A stretch of DNA of 9,096 nt from an uncultured Campylobacter sp. (GTDB lineage: Bacteria; Campylobacterota; Campylobacteria; Campylobacterales; Campylobacteraceae): positions 1-9,096 of the forward strand of contig CALIWP010000157.1 of NCBI GenBank assembly GCA_938046705.1. The letters run 5' to 3'. A model generated the notes under the pieces. It saw nothing but the letters and a program-made list of their open reading frames with translations. It was not told the origin of the DNA and did no database searches. Position 1 is the first letter of the stretch, and every line of letters starts with the position of its first letter. The position numbers and the translations under genes were made by a program. Shown one piece after another: positions 1 through 5,362 of the stretch.

Positions 1-121
1 GCTCGATGAGCTCAACGTCTTTTTCGCCGCCGTTATCGCCTTTTTCGAAGCTTTGCCAGCACGTGCGGATCGCATGCGAGCAGATATTTAGCGGGGTGTA
101 ATTTAGAAGCGTTACTTGCAT
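1..121 (-). CDS. thyX: FAD-dependent thymidylate synthase ThyX (N-terminal part)
   Basis: Only the first 40 codons are inside the window; the gene continues past the left edge. The protein begins MQVTLLNYTPLNICSHAIRT and continues with a CWQSFEKGDNGGEKD stretch. I recognise this from memory as the N-terminus of the epsilonproteobacterial flavin-dependent thymidylate synthase. ThyX makes dTMP from dUMP in the cytoplasm, using methylene-tetrahydrofolate and reduced FAD, and replaces ThyA in these bacteria. The ATG at 119-121 is preceded by a modest AAGAG-type ribosome binding site. The catalytic and FAD-binding parts (the RHR-containing motif) lie outside the window, so the assignment rests on the N-terminus alone. 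A candidate promoter lies about 70 bp upstream (193-221). Confidence 0.9.
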   Translation of the reverse strand, partial: MQVTLLNYTPLNICSHAIRTCWQSFEKGDNGGEKDVELIE

Positions 122-192
122 TTTTGACTCTTTTAGTTAAATTTAGCGGTAAATTTAGCTAAAAATTGATAAAAATTTGATTTTAAACTTGT

Positions 193-221
193 ATTCTAGT
201 TTTTACCAACAGTACGGTAAA
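193..221 (-). promoter_or_regulatory. Candidate sigma-70 promoter of thyX with overlapping inverted repeat
   Basis: On the minus strand a TAGAAT -10 (193-198) lies 17 bp from a TTTACC -35 (216-221), pointing at thyX. A 7-bp inverted repeat, TTTTACC (201-207) and GGTAAAA (216-222), overlaps the -35 and the spacer. The repeat could be an operator. It could also be a weak hairpin behind the toxin gene, but no T-tract follows it on either strand. Campylobacter promoters often lack a clear -35, so this is a candidate by pattern only. Confidence 0.4.
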
Positions 222-256
222 ATTTACAAATTTAGTTCTAAATAATGTCAATACAA

Positions 257-520
257 TTATTTATCTCTATAATGAGAGCCGCACTGAATGATTTTAATAA
301 TGTCGTTTTCTATTTTGTAGACTATCCTGTTTGCACCGTCTATGCGTCTACTATGATACTCACTTAGATTGCCCGTTAGCCTTTCTGGTTTACCAATGCC
401 TTCATAGCCGTTTCTATCGATATCTTTTATGAGCTCTAAAATTCTTTTTAAGACTTTTTTATCATTTTGTTGCCAGTAAATAAATTCGTCCCAAGCATCG
501 TCCGACCAAGCCTTAATCAT
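257..520 (-). CDS. yoeB: Txe/YoeB-family mRNA interferase toxin
   Basis: This 87-residue protein has the length and sequence pattern of YoeB/Txe toxins, which bind the ribosome and cleave mRNA during translation. It opens MIKAWSDDAWDEFIYWQ, like the family's W-S-x-x-x-W-D-x-x-x-x-W-Q block, and has GKPERL and LSEYHSRRI motifs in the middle. Numbered directly, E46, R65, H83 and Y84 fall on the positions of the E. coli YoeB catalytic residues, so the toxin looks intact. It is the second gene of a two-gene operon: its ATG overlaps the last 8 bp of the antitoxin gene (ATGATTAA), which suggests translational coupling. A GAGG ribosome binding site lies inside the antitoxin gene. The upstream antitoxin is RelB/DinJ-like rather than the usual YefM. 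The family call is secure from motifs; activity is inferred. Confidence 0.9.
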   Translation of the reverse strand: MIKAWSDDAWDEFIYWQQNDKKVLKRILELIKDIDRNGYEGIGKPERLTGNLSEYHSRRIDGANRIVYKIENDIIKIIQCGSHYRDK

Positions 521-761
521 TCAAAACCTCATGAATTTGACCGCCCGTAGTTTTCATTTGCTCCGCATTTTTTTCGAGCCTTTTTAAATTTTCTTGCGAA
601 AAAAATGGGTCGGCTTTAAGCTCAAACGGTATACCTCGATGCATTATAATTTGTTTATAAAATGCATTCGTAGCCGAACTAAGAGTGAGACCGATATCAG
701 CTAAAATTTGCTCGACAGCTTTTTTATCGTTATCGTTTACGCGAATATTTACGCTTGCCAT
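513..761 (-). CDS. RelB/DinJ-family antitoxin
   Basis: This 82-residue protein fits the RelB/DinJ ribbon-helix-helix antitoxins. A short N-terminal strand (ASVNIRV, residues 2-8) is followed by two helices (about 11-24 and 27-42). The segment around LSSATNAFYKQI and the closing MHRGIPFEL (40-48) are the typical DinJ signature. The charged C-terminal third (about 52-71) would be the part that wraps around and neutralises the toxin. Antitoxins of this family dimerise through the N-terminal ribbon, bind operator DNA and repress their own operon, helped by the toxin. An AAGGAT ribosome binding site precedes the ATG, and a good promoter with a palindrome lies 22-50 bp upstream. The gene overlaps the YoeB-like toxin by 8 bp. 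It shows none of the Phd/YefM features usually found next to YoeB. Confidence 0.88.
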   Translation of the reverse strand: MASVNIRVNDNDKKAVEQILADIGLTLSSATNAFYKQIIMHRGIPFELKADPFFSQENLKRLEKNAEQMKTTGGQIHEVLND

Positions 762-782
762 TTTATATCCTTTTTGATTTGC

Positions 783-811
783 ATTGTATCATTTTGTATT
801 TACTATGTAAA
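783..811 (-). promoter_or_regulatory. Promoter and probable operator of the toxin-antitoxin operon
   Basis: On the minus strand a TTTACA -35 (806-811) is separated by exactly 17 bp from a TACAAT -10 (783-788), upstream of the antitoxin ATG. A perfect small palindrome, TTTAC-TAT-GTAAA (799-811, plus strand), covers the -35 and part of the spacer. The hexamer TTGTAT also occurs three times nearby (784, 794 and 818). RelB/DinJ antitoxins autoregulate through short palindromes overlapping their promoter, so this is a likely operator. The promoter is read from sequence; operator function is inferred. Confidence 0.6.
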
Positions 812-833
812 GGATTATTGTATTTTCAGATAG

Positions 834-861
834 AATGAGACACTAAATTTAGCGTCTCATT
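834..861 (-). terminator. Probable terminator hairpin downstream of flgE
   Basis: A 28-bp near-perfect palindrome starts 13 bp past the flgE stop codon. As minus-strand RNA it folds into a stem of 12 or more bp (AAUGAGACGCUA paired with UAGUGUCUCAUU, with one G-U pair). The only imperfection would be an A-C mismatch on the plus strand, which favours the minus strand as the working direction. The tract that follows is only moderately T-rich (TTCTATCT), so termination may be partial. It separates flgE from the toxin-antitoxin promoter. Confidence 0.55.
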
Positions 862-874
862 TATTTAGATTAGG

Positions 875-3145
875 TTATTTTAATTGAAGCAGCGTGTTTA
901 GCATTTCGTCGCTAGTCGTGATCGTCTTTGAGTTGGCTTGGAAGCCGCGCTGTACGACGATGAGCTGAGTTAGCGAGCGAGATAGATCGACGTTACTCAT
1001 CTCTAGGCTTGAGGCTGAGATCTTACCGCGTCCGGCCGTTTGAGCAGCGCCGATGATAGGATCGCCGGAGTTTGCCGTGCGGGAGAAGAGGTTTCCGCCT
1101 TCGCCAGCTAAGCCTTGATTGTTTGCAAATTTAGCCACGCCCACTTGCGCTAGTCCTAGGCTTCTGCCGTTTGTAAAAGAACCTACTAGAGTTCCGCTTT
1201 GATCTATCCTGATACCGTTTAGCTCGCCGCTAGCGTAGCCGTCTTGGCTGATATCGGCGGTGCTTGAGTTATTGTCGGTGCTGGTTAATCCGTCGGTGGT
1301 CTGCGTAGTACCGAATTTTAGCTCGATGTGCTGGCCGATAGCTGAGCCGTTTTGCGCGCCGAAGGTAATGCTAGCTGGGCTATACGTCGCTAGTGAGCCG
1401 TCCGGGTTAAATCTCACGTAACCTGTTACTACGTTTCTAGGCTCGACCGTATTTATAGAGTTTGGTTCTGCTACTTGGATAACCATCGTCCACTCGGTTC
1501 CGCCGTTTTCTGTGTAACCGCGTTTTACGAAGTCCATTTTTATATTATGCTTCGTACCTAAGCTATCGTAAAGATCGGTGCTAGAGCTATGAGCGGCCAT
1601 GTTTAGGCTATCGGTTACCCTAGTTGAACCGCCTGCGCTTAAAGATCCTGAAATTGGCGCCATAGATGCGGTAAATTTGACGTTTTCCGTTACGTTTTTA
1701 GTAGCGTTTGTTAAACCGGTTACAGAGATATTCATATCCTTGGCGCCTGCAGCGCTAGGATTTTTAAATTGATATTGACCGTGTTCGTTTACGATAACTT
1801 GTGCTCCGTTATTTTGATTTGCTGCCGGTAATGGGTTAATTCCGGTTACTCCTGGATCTTGCACATGATCATAGTTGGTAAATTGTCTTGCATCTCTTTG
1901 CATAGCTTCACGCAAGTCCTCAGTTGTTGTTACTTCTCTTTCATGCGCATCATCATAAGTATGCGTAGCGGCCACATTAGTTTTATTGTAAACATACTGA
2001 TATGCGGTTATTATTTTAGTATTGACAAAATCTGTTCCTGCCCAATCAGCATTATTTACAGTCATTTTTATGTTTTTTGTATTGACTGTAGTTCCCGTAT
2101 TATTCCTGTTTGTTAGAACTAACTTATTACCGTTTGTTACGCTTGCTTCTACGCCGGTTTCGCTATATTTCCCGTTTATTAGAGCTGCTAATTGACCTAT
2201 GGTCATTATATTAGTACCGGTTATATTCTGCCCATTTAAAGTTATGTCAAGATTTTTGCCTGGAGCTGGAGGGACAGCAAAAGTACCGTCTGCAGCCGCA
2301 CCTAAATCTAGCGCATTGGTTTTGGCGTCTGCATAGCTAGCCCATATGCCTTGTCCGCCGGTTCCCTGGGCGTCTCTTAGGTTATATGCATCGCCGTTGC
2401 TATTAAACAATACTCCCAAATCGGCTCCGCGCTCCGTCATCCTTTGTTCGCCGTTCCTATTTACGTAGAATCTATTTTCTCCGACGTTATTTTCATCGTG
2501 TATTTCGTTGGCAGTTCTTGCGCCGTCGTTATTGAGATCAACCCAGTTGTGATGCTGATCTAGCTTATAGATAGGTATTTTTTTATTTCCTACGTCGTTA
2601 CCGCTGTCCAAGTTTCCTTTTAGCGCGATGTTTGTCGTAGCGCGAGCAGGCACGGTTAGGCCGACTGGGATCTTTATATCGCCGATAGGTCTAGTAGGAT
2701 CGATCTCTCCCGTTTCCTCGTCTCTCATCCAGCCTTGCACGATGTTGCCGCCGTTATCGACGAAGTTACCTTCGCTGTCTCTTGAAAAGTCGCCGTTTCT
2801 GGTGTAGTAGGTGGTTTTGCCGCCGTCTGAGCTCACCATGAAAAATCCGTCGCCTTGAAGCGCGATATCGGTTTGCTTGTCGGTGGTTTGCAACGAGCCT
2901 TGCTTAAAAATCCTCGTAGTGGAGTTTATCTGCGTGCCGAGGCCAACTTCCATGTTATTTACGCCGCCGTGCTGATTTTGCGGTGCGGTAGCGATACGCG
3001 AATTTTGGTAGATAAGGTCGTCGAAATTTGCGCGGTTGTATTTGTAGGCGACTGTGTTGACGTTAGCGATGTTGTTACCCTCAACATCCATAGCGATCTG
3101 GTGAGCTTGTAGTCCCGTAACGCCCGACCAAAGTGATCTCATCAT
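875..3145 (-). CDS. flgE: Flagellar hook protein FlgE
   Basis: This 756-residue protein polymerises outside the cell into the hook, the universal joint between flagellar rod and filament. The N-terminal flagellar rod/hook domain (MMRSLWSGVTGLQAHQ, then NNIANVNTVAYK at 24-35) and the C-terminal one (about 706-756: SASSLEMSNVDLSRSLTQLI, then QRGFQANSKTITTSDEMLNTLLQL) are the coiled-coil D0 ends. TTRIFKQGSLQTTDKQTDIALQGDGFFMV (76-104) is the conserved D1 core. It is longer than enterobacterial FlgE (about 400 residues) and in the range of the long Campylobacter hook protein; the extra length lies in the variable outer domains (about 180-540). Residues 203-214 match an EF-hand loop, and 299-350 resemble a flagellin IN motif. 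The two ATGs at 3143-3145 and 3140-3142 could both start; the first is 5 bp from an AAAGGATA site. A sigma-54 promoter lies 41 bp upstream, and no other flagellar gene is adjacent. Confidence 0.95.
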   Translation of the reverse strand: MMRSLWSGVTGLQAHQIAMDVEGNNIANVNTVAYKYNRANFDDLIYQNSRIATAPQNQHGGVNNMEVGLGTQINSTTRIFKQGSLQTTDKQTDIALQGDGFFMVSSDGGKTTYYTRNGDFSRDSEGNFVDNGGNIVQGWMRDEETGEIDPTRPIGDIKIPVGLTVPARATTNIALKGNLDSGNDVGNKKIPIYKLDQHHNWVDLNNDGARTANEIHDENNVGENRFYVNRNGEQRMTERGADLGVLFNSNGDAYNLRDAQGTGGQGIWASYADAKTNALDLGAAADGTFAVPPAPGKNLDITLNGQNITGTNIMTIGQLAALINGKYSETGVEASVTNGNKLVLTNRNNTGTTVNTKNIKMTVNNADWAGTDFVNTKIITAYQYVYNKTNVAATHTYDDAHEREVTTTEDLREAMQRDARQFTNYDHVQDPGVTGINPLPAANQNNGAQVIVNEHGQYQFKNPSAAGAKDMNISVTGLTNATKNVTENVKFTASMAPISGSLSAGGSTRVTDSLNMAAHSSSTDLYDSLGTKHNIKMDFVKRGYTENGGTEWTMVIQVAEPNSINTVEPRNVVTGYVRFNPDGSLATYSPASITFGAQNGSAIGQHIELKFGTTQTTDGLTSTDNNSSTADISQDGYASGELNGIRIDQSGTLVGSFTNGRSLGLAQVGVAKFANNQGLAGEGGNLFSRTANSGDPIIGAAQTAGRGKISASSLEMSNVDLSRSLTQLIVVQRGFQANSKTITTSDEMLNTLLQLK

Positions 3146-3185
3146 AGCTTTATCCTTTTTGAAAAGTGAATTTTAAGATGACTTA

Positions 3186-3202
3186 AGCAAAAGACGTTCC
3201 AA
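3186..3202 (-). promoter_or_regulatory. Sigma-54 (RpoN) promoter of flgE
   Basis: The minus strand reads TTGGAACGTCTTTTGCT. The -24 GG and -12 GC have the exact sigma-54 spacing (consensus YTGGCACGN4TTGCW, with one substitution, C to A, in TGGCAC). Class 2 flagellar genes of Campylobacter, including flgE, are known to be transcribed by RpoN with the FlgS/FlgR system, so this fits the gene. The start point would be near 3175, giving a leader of about 30 nt with the AAGGAT ribosome binding site at 3152-3157. Confidence 0.85.
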
Positions 3203-3314
3203 ATTTAAATTTGATTTTAGTTTAGTGTTGTAGAAGGTAACGACGGAAAAGAGTGTATGAGTCAAATTTACAAATTTTGCTTCAAATTTGAATGTAAAAA
3301 GCCAAGGCACCGTA

Positions 3315-3414
3315 TTTCTCCTTTAGACGAGGCGGAAATGAGCCGAGCGAGGGCTCATACAAGTAGTATGTAACCGAGCCTCGGCGAAATTTCTAACGAA
3401 GTATAAAGGAGAAA
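3315..3414. repeat. 100-bp palindromic element with 11-bp terminal inverted repeats
   Basis: The ends are the perfect inverted repeats TTTCTCCTTTA (3315-3325) and TAAAGGAGAAA (3404-3414). Inside is a second pair, CGAGGC (3328-3333) with GCCTCG (3378-3383), and then two local hairpins: ATGAGCC/GGCTCAT (3338-3344 with 3352-3358) and CATAC/GTATG (3356-3360 with 3366-3370). These last two overlap at 3356-3358 and so exclude each other. The element could fold as one long cruciform-like structure on either strand. It has no apparent coding capacity. It lies just past the stop of the transporter gene, so it may also help end that transcript. It could be a REP- or MITE-like dispersed repeat or a structured RNA; one copy cannot tell these apart. 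Confidence 0.6.
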
Positions 3415-3429
3415 GACAAGCCGTAAAAT

Positions 3430-4770
3430 TTACAAAATCATCGCTCCGATAACGCCGCCGATTAACAGCGGTATATTAAAGAATATAAAAGTCGGTATGC
3501 ACGTATCGTAAATATGATTGTGCTGGCCATCGGCATTTAGACCGCTCGTAGGCCCTAGCGTGCTGTCGCTAGCTGGACTGCCCGCATCGCCTAGAGCCGC
3601 CGCGATACCAACTAGCAAGATAATAGCCGCCGGAGAAAATCCCAGCGACAGCGAAAACGGCACGTAGATCGCCGCGATGATCGGTATCGTGCCAAAGCTC
3701 GTGCCGATACCCATAGTAACGAGCAGGCCGATAGCTAGCATCAGTATCGCGCCGCCTATTTTGCCGCCGGCGACCGCGCTAGCAAAGCTCACTAACTGCT
3801 CTATACCGCCGCTCTCGCGCAAAACCGAGCCAAAGCCCGCGGCAACGAGCATGATAAATGCGATAAAGCCCATCATCGCTAGGCCGCTGTCCATGATTTT
3901 GTCGATTTTTCGGTACTCGATACCGCCAAAAACCACCATAACTAGTAGTCCTAAAAGCGCACCAAGGGGCATACTCTCGGTATAAATTTGCACTCCAAAC
4001 GCCGCAACCGCGCCGCCAAGCACCGCCCACTCTTTTTTCGTCATTTTTAGGTTTGCGGCCATCTGTGCCTCTTGCTCTTCGCTCGTTTCAAATTTGGTGT
4101 GCGCGTAGTCGCGTCTTTTGCGGTAAAAGACGAAAATCGCCAAAAAAAGTCCGACTAGCATCGAGGCTCCGCCTATCCACATCACGCTTGAAATCTGGCT
4201 CATCTGTACCGTTACGCCGTTGTTTGCGAGCTCTTTTTGTATGATACCGTGAAAGATAAGGCCAAAACCGACGCTAAGGCTCACGTACGGCGCCTTTAGT
4301 CCAAAAGTTAGCGCGCACGCTACGGCTCGGCGGTCGATGCCTAGGCGGTTCATCAGCGGCAAAAGCGGAGGAATGAGAATCGGGATAAAAGCGATATGCA
4401 CGGGAATCAAATTTTGCGACAAGCACGCGATCGCGGCGATGATAAGCGCGAAATAGGTGCTGGTTTTCGCTAGAGCCTTGCTAACGGCGTTTATGAGGAT
4501 AGCAGTTAGGTTCGTGTTAGCTATCGCGGCTGCGAGAGCGCCGAGCAGGATGTAGCTGAGCGAGGTTTCTAGGTTGCCCTTCATGCCCGTTATCAGCGTC
4601 GATGTGGTGGCCGTTAGCGCATCGAAAAACGCCCCTACGCCGGCAAATCCGCCGTGATAGATGAGACCCGCGACTAGAGCGGAGACGAGGATAGAAAGCA
4701 GGATGTTAAACCTTAGCAAACAAAGCGCAGTCATCACGAGGATGCTTATCACGACGGGGTTGGTTAGCAT
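3430..4770 (-). CDS. Na+/H+ antiporter family membrane transporter
   Basis: This 446-residue inner-membrane protein has about 11-12 hydrophobic segments in two halves, joined by a charged cytoplasmic linker (about 216-247, YRKRRDYAHTKFETSEEQE). The second half carries the family's most recognisable stretch: TSFGTIPIIAA (358-368) followed by GDAGSPASDSTLGPTSGLNA (394-413) and GQHNH. I recognise this as the NhaC/YuiF-like Na+/H+ antiporter family (Pfam Na_H_antiporter group, ion transporter superfamily). The known family role is cation/proton antiport, but some relatives have been suggested to carry amino acids, so the substrate is open. The ATG at 4768-4770 follows a good AAGGAA site. It sits alone between the small exported protein gene upstream (84 bp, with a hairpin between) and the palindromic element downstream. 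No promoter was recognised with confidence. Confidence 0.8.
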   Translation of the reverse strand: MLTNPVVISILVMTALCLLRFNILLSILVSALVAGLIYHGGFAGVGAFFDALTATTSTLITGMKGNLETSLSYILLGALAAAIANTNLTAILINAVSKALAKTSTYFALIIAAIACLSQNLIPVHIAFIPILIPPLLPLMNRLGIDRRAVACALTFGLKAPYVSLSVGFGLIFHGIIQKELANNGVTVQMSQISSVMWIGGASMLVGLFLAIFVFYRKRRDYAHTKFETSEEQEAQMAANLKMTKKEWAVLGGAVAAFGVQIYTESMPLGALLGLLVMVVFGGIEYRKIDKIMDSGLAMMGFIAFIMLVAAGFGSVLRESGGIEQLVSFASAVAGGKIGGAILMLAIGLLVTMGIGTSFGTIPIIAAIYVPFSLSLGFSPAAIILLVGIAAALGDAGSPASDSTLGPTSGLNADGQHNHIYDTCIPTFIFFNIPLLIGGVIGAMIL

Positions 4771-4807
4771 TATTTTCCTTTTTGTAAATCAAATTCGTAA
4801 ATCAAAT

Positions 4808-4842
4808 TTCGCCGCAGATCAAATTTGATGACTAGCGGCGAA
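4808..4842 (-). terminator. Possible terminator hairpin between the exported protein and transporter genes
   Basis: TTCGCCGC (4808-4815) and GCGGCGAA (4835-4842) form a perfect GC-rich 8-bp stem. The 19-nt loop contains the further palindrome ATCAAATTTGAT. It begins 12 bp past the stop of the exported protein gene. The sequence following on the minus strand (ATTTGATTT) is only loosely T-rich, so it may attenuate rather than fully end transcription into the transporter gene. Confidence 0.45.
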
Positions 4843-4854
4843 CGGGCGTCAAAT

Positions 4855-5250
4855 TTATCTAACGCGGATGCCTATTTGCGGGCGAGGCGAATAGTAATAA
4901 TCATCGCGTCTATCGCGGTATCCGTCATCGTATCCGTCGTCATAGCCTCTCTCGTAGCTTCGGTCGTCGGATTTGTTCGAACCGCCTTTTTTTATGTTAT
5001 TGTTTTTTATGTACTGATCGACCAGTTTGTCGCGGTAGTCTCTGCCTCGGTCGGTTTGTCTGTAACCGCCGTATGGAGGGTCCATATATATCACTACATC
5101 GTCGTCGTATCTATCTCGGTGGCGGCGTTTTTTGTATTTGTAGCTGTTATCCGGGATGACTATTAAAGATTCGTTTGAATAACGGTCGTAAGCGTTTGCC
5201 AAATTTAAACAAAGCGCTGAAAAAATAGCGATTAAAACAAGTTTTTTCAT
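4855..5250 (-). CDS. Small exported Tyr/Asp/Arg-rich protein, function unknown
   Basis: I do not recognise a family for this 131-residue protein. Residues 1-20 are a clear Sec signal peptide (MKK, hydrophobic core, then LANA before YDR), pointing to the periplasm or beyond. C14 is preceded by SAL, which is a poor lipobox, so it is probably not a lipoprotein. The mature part is extremely polar, with basic KYKKRRHRDR (38-47), and acidic/Tyr-rich RGYDDGYDDGYRDRRDDYYY (101-120) in which a short Y-D-D-G unit recurs, ending in PRPQIGIRVR. This composition suggests disorder. The ATG has a good AAAGGAT site, and a -10 lies 30 bp upstream. It is transcribed divergently from the CsgG-like lipoprotein gene. 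The antisense open frame over it (4825-5166) is judged a shadow because this frame has the signal peptide and ribosome binding site. Confidence 0.72.
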   Translation of the reverse strand: MKKLVLIAIFSALCLNLANAYDRYSNESLIVIPDNSYKYKKRRHRDRYDDDVVIYMDPPYGGYRQTDRGRDYRDKLVDQYIKNNNIKKGGSNKSDDRSYERGYDDGYDDGYRDRRDDYYYSPRPQIGIRVR

Positions 5251-5279
5251 GTCAAATCCTTTCTGGTTATTTCTAAATC

Positions 5280-5290
5280 ATTTTATAACA
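5280..5290 (-). promoter_or_regulatory. Extended -10 promoter of the small exported protein gene
   Basis: The minus strand reads TGTTATAAAAT: an extended -10 (TGn) joined to TATAAA, about 30 bp upstream of the start codon. The upstream DNA is AT-rich with T-runs, as is usual for Campylobacter vegetative promoters that lack a -35 box. Confidence 0.5.
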
Positions 5291-5329
5291 TCAAATTTAA
5301 AATAAAGTAAATTTTTAGCGCAAATATAT

Positions 5330-5335
5330 TACAAT
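5330..5335 (+). promoter_or_regulatory. Candidate -10 box of the CsgG-like lipoprotein gene
   Basis: TACAAT lies 27 bp upstream of the ATG. It would give a leader of about 20 nt containing the strong AAGGAG ribosome binding site (5351-5356). No good -35 is visible. It shares the 112-bp divergent spacer with the promoter of the exported protein gene. Confidence 0.4.
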
Positions 5336-5362
5336 TTTGTAAATTTATCTAAGGAGTTATAA

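Noticed and set aside
1859..3112. Two plus-strand open frames of 85 residues antisense to flgE (1859-2116 and 2855-3112)
   Set aside because: They lie wholly inside the well-supported flgE gene, have no convincing ribosome binding sites, and their sequences resemble no protein. They are shadows of the coding strand.
3301..3308. GCC-AA-GGC followed on the minus strand by TTTTT, as an intrinsic terminator of the antiporter gene
   Set aside because: A 3-bp stem with a 2-nt loop is too weak alone. It may act together with the large palindrome next to it, but that cannot be shown from sequence.
3677..4244. Open frames of 63-102 residues overlapping the antiporter gene on both strands
   Set aside because: The antiporter frame carries family motifs over this whole stretch; the others have low-quality composition and no start signals.
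4825..5166. Plus-strand 113-residue open frame antisense to the small exported protein
   Set aside because: It is Val/Ile/Ala-rich because it mirrors the Asp/Tyr-rich codons of the opposite strand. The minus-strand frame has a signal peptide, ribosome binding site and promoter; this one has none.
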